A DNA stretch of 64,000 nt, taken from Darksidea phi. Lineage: Eukaryota; Ascomycota; Dothideomycetes; Pleosporales; Lentitheciaceae. The notes beneath the pieces were generated by a model that did not search any database, was not told the DNA's origin, and saw only the letters and a list, made by a program, of their open reading frames with translations. The stretch lies in contig JASJFT010000032.1 of NCBI GenBank assembly GCA_030770425.1, positions 1 through 64,000 on the forward strand. Reading direction: 5' to 3'. Both the position numbers and the translations under genes were made by a program. The stretch's first letter is position 1. Each line of letters begins with the position of its first letter. This document shows, in pieces, positions 13,498 to 25,800 of this stretch.

Positions 13498-13948
13498 TAT
13501 TAAATAGGGTTTAGGTCTAATAGATTATTTAGCCTCGTTTAGAGGTTATACTTAAGATAGAAATAGAGAAAAGAAAATAAGTAGGTAATAGTTTAATTAT
13601 ATTAATAGATAAGATTAATCTAAACTTAAATTAACTATAAGAAAGAAAAATTATCTAGAAGATTCGTAGTTATTATATATTAATTTAGTTTTCTTAGATT
13701 TATAAAATCTATAGCTTTATACCCCTATAAATCTACTAATCTATAGATCTATAGATCTATAGAATCTATATTTACTAAGATATATAGATTTATAGATCTA
13801 TTATATAACTCTTTAGTAAAGTTATTTATACTAATTATCGTTTATACTATAGTCGTAATCGTTATATTCTATATTAAAGCTAATAATAGATTTAATCTCA
13901 AGTAGTTCTTCTTATTATTATTCTATAGTATATATTTAGTTTATAATA
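13498..13948 (-). repeat. A2 left LTR (3' LTR)
   Basis: This 451-bp LTR has termini TATTA and TAATA. Within it is the residual CA at 13,899, where A1 and the A2 right LTR have TA. Confidence 0.9.
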
Positions 13949-16929
13949 CTATCTCCTCTCTTTAAACCTTTAGCTTAGAGGTTATTCTAGATCTAATATT
14001 CGACTATATTAGTATTAGCTTAGAATCTTTCTAAGTTATACCTTTCTTTCTCTATAATTTCTTATAAAACTAAAGAATATCTTATACTTACTAATTATAT
14101 TAGTTATAATAATTCTAAAATATTTCCTTATTCTTAGTATAGTAGACTAGGGGTATTCTACGTTATTTCTTCTAATAAAAGTAAATACTATAAGACTTAT
14201 ATTCGTATAAATATATATAATTCTTATTAGTTATCTAGAATTTCTATAGTTAAGTATTTATTTTTAACTATAACTTATATATATAAACTTATATATATTA
14301 GAGCGATCTATTAACTATTTATAAGAGAAACTTTAAGCTTAGTTATAGACGGCTAAAGAATATTATAAAAAACTACTTTATTATATAACTAAGTTTAGTT
14401 AAGAGTTATCTAATATATAGGTAAAGGTTTAATATTTAAAGAAATAGAAAGAGTTTTTTAATAAGAAGATAGCTAGGTAATCTTATACTCTTAAGACCGA
14501 ACTTAATACTAAGAAGACGAAGCTTCGTTAGCTAGGGTAGTAAGAGAATCTAAAGGTCTCTCTAGTTATACTAAATATCGATTATAATATCGTAGATAAT
14601 ATTACTCCTTTTAATTTATTAAATATCTCTTACTATACTATAGGTAGTATTAGTCTTCTTAACTTACTATAAGATAAACTTATCTTATCTCTAAGTTTTC
14701 TTTAGAATTATAATTTTAATACTCTATAAGCTTCTTAGAATAATTAAGGTTATCTTTAGATTTCTAGATTTATTTTTATAGTTTTTTATTTTTATCTATT
14801 CCCTACTATTAGATTAGGTAGTAGTTCTTTCTATTCCTAATATTATTATCTAGGATTTCTTTTACTTTCTATTCTTTATTATCTTCGCTATATATATCTA
14901 CTTTATATACTACTAGTCTAGTATTTTATAATACTTTTTCTAGTAAGTTAATATAAAATATAGGATAAATTTTTATTTATAGAGGTAATCTTAATTAGTA
15001 GTTTATAGGTAAGATTTATTTCTCGATTTTATAAGGTCCGATCTTAGTATAATCTAGTTTACTATTAGATCGCTTACTCTTAATATTTTTTTATAGTAAC
15101 TATATCTTTTCTCTCTCTTTAAAAGTAGATACTTCCTTTTATTTCTTATTATAGTACTTACTTATTCTATTTTAAAGGAATTCTACGTCTTCTTTAAGCT
15201 ATTAGTATATTTATAGAATAATTTTTACTATTTCTTCTCTATTCTAGCTATAAGATTAAAGTTATCTAGGTTCTTTATATATTTTTAATTTAATTCTATA
15301 GTTTATAAAGAAGGATATTATCTTTATTATACTATATTACGAACTATTATATATAAATTATACTATAGATAAAAGTATAACCTAATTATTCTAATAGTAG
15401 TTTAGATAATATCTAAGATATTATTTTACTATTTAATTTATTTATTTTATTAGTCCGTCTATTTATAGATAGTACGTAGTTAATATACTATATTTTATTT
15501 CTAGTTTAGTTATAAGAGTTTACTAAAACTTTACTATAAATTTAATATCTTTATCTAAAATAATTTTATCTAGTATTTTATATTTACTAAATACGTATCT
15601 TAGTAAGGTATAGATAAGTTATTCTACTATATTTTCTTTATCTATATATAGAATAAAGTAAGTATACTTTATAAACTTATCTACTACTACTAGTATAATA
15701 TTATAGAATACTTCTATTATTAATTTCTTAGAATATAGTAATTACGTAATAAAGTCTATAGTAATAATCTTCTATAATTCTTTTATATTTTCTATTAGTT
15801 ATAGTATTCTATAGGGTACGTATCTAGTATATTTATTATAATAATAGTTTATATATTCTAAAAGTATTTAAGTAACTAGTTATCTTATATATAGAAAATA
15901 ATATATTTTTATTAATTATTTAAGAGTTTTTTCTATTCCTTAGTATCTATATACTAGTACTTTATAGTATTATTTAATAAATTCCTTTTATATTACCTTA
16001 GGTATATAAACTTTTTAGAATATATAGATAATTCTATTCTTTTCTTAGATTACTTCTTAGATCTTATTTCGTTCGTCTATTACTTTTATAGTAGCTATAC
16101 GAATCTATTAAGTCTATTTATTTTCTTCTAGTTTAAGTATTATTTCTTATATTTCTACTAACTTTAGGTAGTTATAAGTAATTATTCCGTCTAGTTATAA
16201 CTTAAGGATTACTATACTAGACTTCTCTATTCTTTAGTAATTAGGTCTTCTACTAAGTATATCTACTTATTTATTTTTTAATTCTTTAGTATATATAATT
16301 TTAATATTATACGTTATAAGGATTTATATCTATTATATTTATCTTCTAATTAGAGATTTATTTATTAAGAATTTTATTAGATTCTTATAGTCTATATAAA
16401 TTATAATAGAGTATTTAGATTTTTATAGATTAAATCTCTATTCTTTTAAAGCTTCGACGATTACTAATAACTCCTTATTATAAATATTATAGTTAAGTTT
16501 AGCTAGTAATATCTTCTATAAGAAGTAGTATACTAGTCTAAGGTTATCTTTATTATCTTTCTATAATAATACTACTTCTATTATATAATCTAATATATTT
16601 ATCTTAATAATCGATAGTTCTTTAAGATTATATATCTTAATTACGGGTTTCTTAATAAATTATTCTTTAATCTTTTTAAAGACTTATTAGTATTCTTCCT
16701 TCTATTTAAAAGGTTAGTTCTTTCTAGTAAGTTATATAAGGGGTACCGTTATTATACTCTATTATAATATTAGTTTTCGATAAAAATTATAGAATTCTAG
16801 GAACGATTATAGTTCTTTAAGATTCTTAGGTATTAGTTATTCCTTAATTTTTTTAATCTATTATAGGTCTACTTTAATTTCTCCTAGTTTAATAATAAAT
16901 TCTAAAAACTCTATTTCTTATACGTAAAA
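13949..16929 (-). pseudogene. A2 pol relic, C-terminal portion
   Basis: A - strand relic beginning with the polypurine tract next to the left LTR and then covering the tail, chromodomain, GPY/F region, integrase, RNase H and the edge of RT. It is colinear with A1 from about 5,510 to 8,489. The break at 16,929 is the A3 insertion site. It lies before the position of the RT active site, which is therefore absent from A2. Confidence 0.78.
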
Positions 16930-17340
16930 TATTAAACGAGATCTAGGCCTACTAGGTTATTTAGCCTCGTTTAGGGTTTATACTTAAGATAGGAAAGAAG
17001 AAGTAGAAATAAGTAAGTAATAGTTTAATTACGTTAATAGATAAGGATTAATCTAGATTTAAATTAACTATAGGAGAGAAAGACTATCTAGAAGATTCGT
17101 AATTATTATATATTAATTTAGTTTCTTAGAATCTATAGCTCCGTAGCTCTATCTTAATAGATCTACTAAGCTATTACGTAGCCCTTTAGATCTATTCTTA
17201 TTAAGGTATAGATCTATTACGTAACTCCTTATTTTCTAATTATAAGATTTACGTCGTATTCTTTATTAGAATTAGTAGTTAACTTAATCTTTAATAGTTC
17301 TATTTACTAGTAGTTTATAGTATATATTTAATTTATAATA
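16930..17340 (-). repeat. A3 left LTR (3' LTR)
   Basis: At 411 bp this is about 30 bp shorter than the LTRs of A4. It is diagnostic of the A3/A4 subfamily by the stretch agctattacgtagccctttag and its neighbours. Termini are TATTA and TAATA. Confidence 0.88.
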
Positions 17341-19748
17341 CTATCTCTTCTCTCTAAACCTTTAGCTCGGAGGTTATTCTAGATCTAATATTCGGCTATA
17401 TTAATATTAGAATCCTACCTTAAGAGATTATTATTATCTATTATAGTATTACGTAAAACTTAAAAACGTATTATACTTATTAATAAGATTCTTTATTATA
17501 ATTCCGAGATATTTTTTTATAGTTATTATTCTTAGTTAGGAATATTATATATTACTTCGTCTAGAGATAGTAGATATTATAAGATATATATTTATACTAA
17601 TATACGAGATTCTTATTATATATCTAGTATCTTATTATTAGAAGGTTCGTCTATATTAAGTAATAAAACTTATATATTAGAACTTATTACTATTAGTAAG
17701 ATCTATTAACTATATAGAAGAGAAACTTTAATAGTAGTTAAAGGAGGTTTAAAAAGCTTAGAACGAGCTTCTTAATAAGCTAATAGAGATTTAGATATAA
17801 GTATATTATTTAGAGAAGTAAAGAATAGTCTTTTATAAGAAGTTAGTAGTATAATCCTAAATACTAGAAACTAAGCTAGATAAAGAAGAGGTAGAACTTT
17901 AGCGACTAGGGTAATAGAAGGATCTAGAGACCTTTCTAATTACTTTAGATATTACTCGTAGTATTATAAATAATATTACTCTTTCTAGTCTATTAAATAC
18001 CTCGTATTATACTATAGATAATAATAGTTTTCTTAACTTATTATAAGACGAATTTATCTTATCTTTAGATTTCCTTTAGAATTATAGTTTTAGTACTTCG
18101 TAAGCTTCTTAAGATAATTAAGATTATCTTTAGATTCCTAAATTTATTTCTATAAATTTTCTTTTTCGTCTATCCCTTACTATTTAATTAGATAGTAGCT
18201 TTTTCTATTTCTAATATTATTATCTAGAATTTCTTCTACTTTTTATTCTTTATTATTTTCTCTATATATATCTACTTTATATACTACTAATTTAGTATTC
18301 TATAGTACTTTTTCTAGTAAGTTAATATAGAATATAGGGTAGATTTTTATTTATAGAAGTAGTTTTAGTTAGTAGTTTATAAATAAAACTTATTTCTTAA
18401 TCTCGTAGAGTCCGATCTTAGTATAGTCTAGTTTACTATTAGATTACTTACTTTTAATATTTTTTTATAGTAACTATACCTTTTCTCCCTCTTTAAAAGT
18501 AGGTACCTTCTTTCGTTTTTTATTATAGTACTTACTTATTCTATTTTAGAGGAATTCTACGTTTTTTTTAAGCTATTAGTATATTTATAGAATAATTTTT
18601 ACTATTTCTTCTCTATTTTAGCTATAAGACTAAAGTTATTTAGGTTCTTTATATATTTTTAGTTTAATTCTATAGTTTATAAAGAAAGATATTATTTTTA
18701 TTATACTATATTATAAACTATTATATATAAATTATACTATAGGTAAAAGTATAACCTAATTATTCTAATAATAGTTTAGATAATATTTAAGATATTACTC
18801 TACTATTTAATTTATTTATTTAGTTAATCCGTCTATTTATAGATAATAGACGGTTAATATACTCTATTTAGTTTTTAGTTTAGCTATAAAAGTTTACTAA
18901 AACTTTACTATAAATTTAATATCTCTATTTAAGATAATTTTATTTAGTATTTTATATTTACTAAATACGTATCTTAGTAAAGTATAGATAAGTTATTCTA
19001 TTATATTTTCTTTATCTATATACGGGATAAAGTAAGTATACTTTATAAACTTATCTACTACTACTAGTATAGTATTATAGGATACTTCTATTATTAGTTC
19101 TTTAGAATATAGTAACTATATAATAAAGTCTATAGTAATAATCTTCTATAGTTCTTCTATATTTTCTATTAGTTATAGTATTCTATAGAGTACGTATCTA
19201 GTATACTTATTATAGTAATAGTTTACGTATTTTAAAAGTATCTAGATAACTAACTATCTAGTATATAGAAAATAATATATCCTTATTAATTATTTAAGAG
19301 TTTTTTCTACTCCTTAGTATCTATATATTAGTACTTTATAGTATCGTCTAATAAATTCCTTTTATATTACTTTAGGTAGATAGACCTTCTAGAATATATA
19401 AATAATTCTATCCTTCTCTTAGATTACTTCTTAAATTTTATTTTATTCGTTTATTACTTCTATAATAGCTATATAAATCTATTAGATCTATTTATTCCCT
19501 TCTAGTTCGAGCGCTATTTCTTATATTTCTACTAGCTTTAGGTAGTTATAAGTAATCGTTCCGTTCGGCTATAGTTTAAGAATAGCTATACTAGGTTTCT
19601 CTATTTCTTAGTAGTTAGGTCTTCTACTAAGCGCGTCTACTTATTTATTTTCTAATCCCTTAGTATATATAATTTTAATATTATAAGTTATAAGGATTTA
19701 TACCTATCGTATTTATCTTCTAATTAAAGATTTATTTATTAAGAATCT
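17341..19748 (-). pseudogene. A3 pol relic: chromodomain, integrase, part of RNase H
   Basis: This - strand relic runs from the polypurine tract inward through tail, chromodomain, GPY/F region and most of integrase, colinear with A4 from 38,544 to about 40,950. It ends at the deletion junction near 19,748, so RT, protease and gag of this copy are gone. Confidence 0.75.
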
Positions 19749-22053
19749 AGTTATATAGATTAAGCTTATCTCTAGTTTTATATATTATAGATTTATTAAA
19801 GGGTTCTCCTTCGATAGTATATATAATACTAGGGTATCGTTTCTTTTATTAAGAAATCTTTCTTTATTAGATAAAGTCCTTACTAATAAAGTTTCGTATA
19901 GCCCTACTATTAATTAGAGTAGTAATCGTTCTTCTCTAGTAGGTTCCCTAGATATAGATATAATCCTATTCTTTAGTTCCTTAAATTCTTATCTTCTTTA
20001 GTTAATATTTTATATTAATCTTAGTCTAGATATATCTTAGATATTTATTTTCCGAGTATTTATACTATAGTCTTTCTAGGATATAATTTAATAATAGAAG
20101 TAGTTCTAGTATAATTTATATATATCCCTTCTATCGCTAGTTCTTAGATTATTATTATCTATATACTATCTCTAGTATAACTACTTAGGTAATCCTTTTA
20201 TTATAGTCTTTTACTAGGTAGTAGTTATTTTTTTACTTTACTCTCTTATAGAGTCTATATTCTTTTTATATATATAAGATTTATATAATCTTAAAGTATA
20301 CTAGATATCTTATTTTATATTATAAATTATTCTCTAAATCGACCTTATATCTCTAATTATTATATTTTATAGAGGTCGTTCTTATAGAAATCTATTATTT
20401 AATTACTATATACTATAGTTATTCTTTATTAACTATTTTTATAATATACTATATTTCTTTCTAAGTCTCTTAGTTAGATATAAGGTCCGTAATAATAAAG
20501 TTCTATTTAACCTATTATTTAAAGTCTTTAAATAGTTAGTATATTAAGTAAAATCTAGACTATTCTTTATAGATCTCTTATATTATTAGAGATATTATAG
20601 TTTTTTCTATAAATTATAAGACTTAAGTATAAGTCGTATTAAGTTTAGATATTAGTTCTATCTCTTCTTTAAATAGTTAAATTATTTATAGATATCTAGT
20701 ATTCTTATATATCGTAACTAGATTTTTATCTTCTAGTTTTAAGAACTTATTACTATTATTAACTATTTATAACGATATATCTAGGGTATTATTAAAGTCT
20801 TCCTACTTTATAGATAAGTCTTCCTCGGGTACTTCTTCTTATACTTCTAATAAGAATAAAACTCTCCTCTAAGACTCTTAAGTCGTAGCTACCTACTATT
20901 TCTATAGTTAATAGCTAGTATTTAACTTAACTTTATAGTACGTCTTATATTAGTTATATATATAAGTTATTTAATATATAATATTATATTCTTATATTAT
21001 AGCTACTTTATTCTTCTTACCCTACTAAGTATATTAAGTTTTTTCTTTTTTTAGATCTAATCTATAGTCTTTTATTAGGTATCCTTACTTTTTATACTTA
21101 AAGTATACTTACTTCTTATAAAGCTCTTATTTCTTAGGGTTCTATTTTTCTTTCTTAGGCTCTAGACTAGTCCCTAGGACTATTAGCTCTAGTTTATAGT
21201 ATTTTTCTTCTTTCTTTTTTTTATAGAATCTAACTTTTCCTTTCTTTTTCTAATTCTAGAGATAGAGGTTATCGTTAATCCTAATAGTCTATTTAATTAT
21301 CTTTTATATAGTCTATAGTCTATTTATTTAAATTATTTTATATTAAATATTATTTTTTAATTCTTTATAGTAGTATAATATAAGAGTAGCTTCTCTTTAC
21401 TAAATCTTAATTATAAGTTATTTAAACTTAGACGTATATATAATAGTAGACTTAGTCTACTTAAGACGTATAATTTTTTACTCTACTAGTCTCTCTAAGT
21501 TAATATCTTCGAATATAATATATAATTTATTTTTAAAATATTTATAACTTAAGAAAATAGCTCTAGTTTTATTACTCTAATAGGTTTTATTAAGTCGTAG
21601 TCTTTTATTTAAATAGGTTTTAAACTAGATAATAGCTCTTCCTATAAATTATACTACTATAAATAATATCTTCGAGGTTTTATTAGATAGTTATACCTTA
21701 TTAAGGTTAAGATAGATTATTATATTAGCTAGGAATTCCTTAAGCTTAGATCGTATTTTATCGAACTTCTTTAATTCTTTTAACTTTAACGGCTTCCTTA
21801 TATATCTCTTTAATTCTTCTATTAATATTATAATTTATACTTCTAGTACGTCTTCTTATTTTTTAAACGTATACTAGTTCTTAATAACTCTTTTAAAGTT
21901 TTTTATAGTTATATTACCTTCTAAGGAACTAAATTCTCTATAGCTTTCTACTTCTAAGAGTTTATCTTAAGTTAGTAGCTACGCCGCTCTACTTTATTAG
22001 GTTTCTTCCCCTACTATCGTAGTTAGCTATTTCTACCTACTAGATAGTTAAGG
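19749..22053 (-). pseudogene. A2 gag and protease-side relic
   Basis: This - strand segment is colinear with A1 from about 9,345 to 11,647. The zinc knuckle relic is at 21,064-21,105 (YFKYKK*GYLIKDY), with every Cys and His ligand turned to Tyr. It leads into the A2 right LTR, so it belongs to A2 rather than to A3. Confidence 0.75.
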
Positions 22054-22504
22054 TATTAAACGGGGTCTAGGCCCGATAGGTTATTTAGTCTCGTTTAAGG
22101 GTTATACTTAAGATAGGAATAAAGAAGAGAGAATAAATAGATAATAGTTTAATTATATTAATAGGTAAGATTAATCTAGACTTAAATTAACTATAAGGAA
22201 GAAAGATTATCTAGAAGATTCGTAGTTATTATATATTAATTTAGTTTTCTTAGATCTATAGGATCTATAGCTCTATATCTCTATAAATCTACTAATTTAT
22301 AAATCTATAAATCTATAGGATTTATATTTACTAAGATATATAGATTTATAGATCTATTATATAACTTTCTAGTAAAGCTATTCGTATTAATTATTATTTA
22401 TACTATAGTTATAATTATTATATTTTATATTAGAGCTAGTAATAGGTTTAATCTTAGATAACTCTTCTTATTATTACTCCGTAGTATATATTTAGTTTAT
22501 AATA
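22054..22504 (-). repeat. A2 right LTR (5' LTR)
   Basis: At 451 bp it is the same length as the LTR at 13,498, and shares its internal tttactaagatatatagattt block, which the A3 LTR lacks. It is followed by GCTAG, the partner of the ACTAG at 13,493. Confidence 0.9.
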
Positions 22505-23061
22505 GCTAGTAGTAGAAGTAATATAAGATAGTTTTATATTATAGTAAGAAATTAGGGTAAATTATTATAAGGGAAAGAAGTAAAAACTATAGTTAATTAT
22601 AATAGCTCTATATAAGAGTAGCTTATATAGAATAGAATATAATATAGTAGTTAGAAGTAATTATATAAGCTAATCTAGTATATAAGCTAGTCTAATACTA
22701 AATATTTAGCTATTATATAGAGAGAGTCCCTAGTATAGACTACTTAGAGACTAGATTTAATTAAATATTTCTCTATTTTCTTAGTATTACTATATTAACT
22801 ATAGCTTTTAGAGAATCTTCTTATTAAATAGAGTTTTAAAGTATTCTATTATATAGATAGTTATAATATTTTTAGTTATCTATAAGGGTAAGTAAAGTTA
22901 TCTTACTAATTAGATAGTCTACGAAGAATTTTAACTAATTAAATTATATAATATCTTATTTAGCTAGCTTATATAAGCTATATAATTTCTTTTACTAAGT
23001 ATCTAATCTAAAAGAGAAGAGTAAAGGGGAAGAAGTAAGTATCTAGTTATATAATAGTATA
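22505..23061. other. Unclassified spacer between A2 and D
   Basis: AT-rich with several copies of tatataagcta-like words in both orientations. I see no domain, LTR edge or array. Confidence 0.35.
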
Positions 23062-23066
23062 CTAAT
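23062..23066. repeat. Left TSD of D (CTAAT)
   Basis: CTAAT precedes the left LTR. CTAGT follows the right LTR at 30,947-30,951, one transition apart, as expected for a decayed 5-bp duplication. Confidence 0.65.
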
Positions 23067-23334
23067 TATTATAACCTACTCCCTAGATAATCTAGTTATT
23101 TTACTTATTTTCTATTTTAGTTAGTAGATTAGATAATTCTAAGAATTAGTCTAATAGTTAATTAGTTTATTTAGCGCGCTAAGCTCTATTTAGGTATAAG
23201 AACTCTCTATTCTTATACCCTTATAGCGCTATCTTAGGATAGCTTTAATATACTAATTCTACTATTAGTTAATTAAAAGACTACCTTAGCTATTATAACT
23301 CTAGGTTAATTATACTTAGTCTTAGAGTCTTATA
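23067..23334 (+). repeat. D left LTR (5' LTR)
   Basis: This 268-bp LTR begins TATTATAACCTACTCCC. It is equal in length and highly similar to 30,679-30,946. Confidence 0.9.
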
Positions 23335-25800
23335 TTATTCTAAGATTTTTAACTTTTAGCTAAAGATAGTAGCTAAATATTAATCCCCCTAAATCCCTAG
23401 AGGTCTATAGTACCTAGGGTAGATAGCGCGTAGCGCTTTCTTAGGTAAGTCTTAAAACTAATTATTTTAAGCCCTAATATTACTAGAGCGCCTAGTATCT
23501 TCTTTAAAGAGAAGGGATCTATAAAAGTATTATATAGGATTAAATCTATATTCTAAACCTTATAATAAACTTATCTTTATATAATTAACTAAATTACTAA
23601 ATTAATATAACGATAAGATAATAGACTCTCTAGACTAAGTAGACCCTTTAAAGTCTATTCTATTAAATAAACTATCCTTCTATAAGCCCTCCCTATAAAA
23701 GAAAGATAAAGAAAAGAATAAGACTCTAAGCTAAGTCTTAAGTAGGGTAAGGAGTATATAAGCTTAGATTAGATCCTAGAGCTAGGCTAGAAGTAAGATA
23801 CTCTCCTCTAAAGAGAAAGTATACTAGTAAAAGCTAATTAAGATTTATAAACTAACCCCCTTAGAGGTATTTATTAATAAAGATATATATATTAATCTTT
23901 AAATCTTTAAGACTATCTTCTCTTCTTAAGAGGAGAGTATAAGTAAGGATAGTCTTAAGGAGAAGATTAATAAGTACGCCGAGAGGGTTAAATTACTTTA
24001 AGAAGAAAATAGATCCTAAATCCTCTATCTAATAAATATTAAAGGATAGAAAGAACTTCTAGATTATAATATAATTTAGGATATACTAGTTATCTAGAAG
24101 GGATTTAACCTAATTACTAATACCCTAATAGATAATAATCTCTATTTTATTATAGTTAAAAGGCTAGTATATACTATAAGAGTAGATATAGTTAGTAGGA
24201 ATACCTTTATAAATACTATAGCTAATAAGTTTAACTAATTAGTTAAGAAAAGAAATAATTATAGAAGATAAGTTAAAAAATTATAAAAAAAGCTCTAATA
24301 AGTATAGAAAACTATAAGTAGGTAGTAGAATTTAGAAGAAGACCTTAAGTAGTCCTCCTCTATAGCTATCTATACTAAGGTTAAACTCGTAGTCCTTTCT
24401 TAGTATAACCTTAAGTTTACTCTTAAGACTTTACTATTATAGTATAACCCTAATAGTAGATAAGATATAAAAGAGATAAGACTTCTCTCTATAATAGTAT
24501 AACTAAATAGTCTAAATATCGACCTTTAAAGAACCTCTTTTATTTATTATACCCCCCTTTAAACTCTTAGACTCCTAGGAAGGTTCTAGTAGGATTTAGT
24601 TTAATATCTAACCTTCTAGTTAAGCTTCTTACGAAAAGAGCTAACTACTAAATTAATTATATTCTCTAATCTAATATAAACTCTTCTATTTAATAAGAAT
24701 TACTATAAGTATCTATTAGAATTAAATATACTACCCTTTATTATAGAGAAAATAGAAAGTACTTCTATCTTCTATTCTAGTACTCTCTCCGTAAAATTTC
24801 TATTAGCCTTACTAGGATTTATAATTATTATCTTAGGTAATAAAATATAGGTTCTTATTTAGGAGAAGGACGTTATAAAAAATTACTAAAGTAAATTCTT
24901 ATAAATCTCTAACTTCTAGAAGACTACGTTCTATTCTAACCTTATTTTATTTAAAAATAATAGAGAGTCTAAGTTAAAGAACTAGCTCTATAATATAGAA
25001 TAGAAACTTATTATTAATAAGAACTAGTACATATAAGAGACCTCTTAGTAGATAGCTAAGATCTATTAAGTCTATATTATATCCTAACTAGTAGACCTAG
25101 TAAAAGACTATATTCGAATATAACTAAATTTTAAAGAAGAAGAAGTAGACTTCGTATTTAATATAGATTTATTAGAATATATTAAGAAATACTATAAAGA
25201 TTCCTACGCGAGGAAGAAGATAAAGGTAGAATTTTACTAACTATATATAAACGCGTTTAGCGAAGTTAGTAACTTCGTTAAGAATTTTAAGCGTCTAATA
25301 ATAGAGGTTTATCTATCTTACTATTAGTAGAATAAAGAATTTATAGATAAGCTCTACTTCGATCTAAAAAATAAGGTAAATCTATTTAATAATAGTAATT
25401 CTATCTTTAATAAGCTCTATAAATATATAACTTTAGTTAATAGAGTATTATTTAAAAATAACTAGTACTAAAAGGTCTAACTTATTTAAAGTAACTAATT
25501 AACTATTTCTAAGAGGAAGTAGCTAACTATAAGTAGACCCTTCTTTAATAAGTTAGAAAAGAAGTCTATTTACTTTAAAGATATATTTAAGCTTTATAAC
25601 TACTCTTTTAAGAAGTATAAAGAGTAAAACTACTACTTTAATTATAGAAAAAGAAATAAGTAGTAAAATTACCCTAACTATATTATATATAAAGTAATAT
25701 AGAATACTATAAAAGTAGAAGTTAATACTACCTTTTTTAATAATTCTAAGAAAGGAGCTTATTTAGATCCTTTATATAAAGAGGAAAGTAGTTTAGAGTA
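23335..25800 (+). pseudogene. D gag relic
   Basis: A + strand frame at about 25,080-25,760 keeps the layout of a gypsy gag: a helical capsid-like part (FYQLYINAF-like, then FVKNFKRLI and YLSYY), then a basic linker and a knuckle near 25,592-25,640. There YSFKKYKE*NY preserves the CX4HX4C spacing with Tyr in place of the ligands; the first Cys position is not recognisable. The stretch from 23,335 to about 24,800 probably holds the N-terminal half, but I cannot assign domains there. It contains the rare CA at 25,030. Confidence 0.6.

Larger units (their letters stand above)
16930..19748 (-). mobile_element. A3: left part of a second-subfamily A element nested in A2
   Basis: A3 has a left LTR (16,930-17,340, 411 bp) and colinear pol sequence up to the equivalent of A1 position about 7,930. 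It then stops abruptly at about 19,748, where sequence equivalent to A1 position about 9,345 begins. No A3 right LTR or right TSD remains: the next LTR (22,054) is of the A2 type. The preceding five bases are TAAAA. The simplest reading is insertion into A2 followed by one deletion removing the right of A3 and the middle of A2. Confidence 0.8.
13498..22504 (-). mobile_element. A2: chromodomain Ty3/gypsy element, interrupted by A3 and partly deleted
   Basis: A2 has 451-bp LTRs at 13,498-13,948 and 22,054-22,504 that resemble each other and A1, and not the A3/A4 LTRs. Its left internal part (13,949-16,929) matches A1 up to about A1 position 8,489. A3 was inserted there. Its right part resumes at about 19,749, matching A1 from about 9,345. 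About 0.85 kb of A2 RT-coding sequence is missing along with the right half of A3. Orientation is -, as in A1. Confidence 0.85.

Noticed and set aside
16925..22509. A3 as a complete element from 16,930 to 22,504
   Set aside because: Its two LTRs would differ in length (411 against 451 bp) and subfamily, and the flanks TAAAA and GCTAG do not match. The A2/A3 chimera explains all of this.
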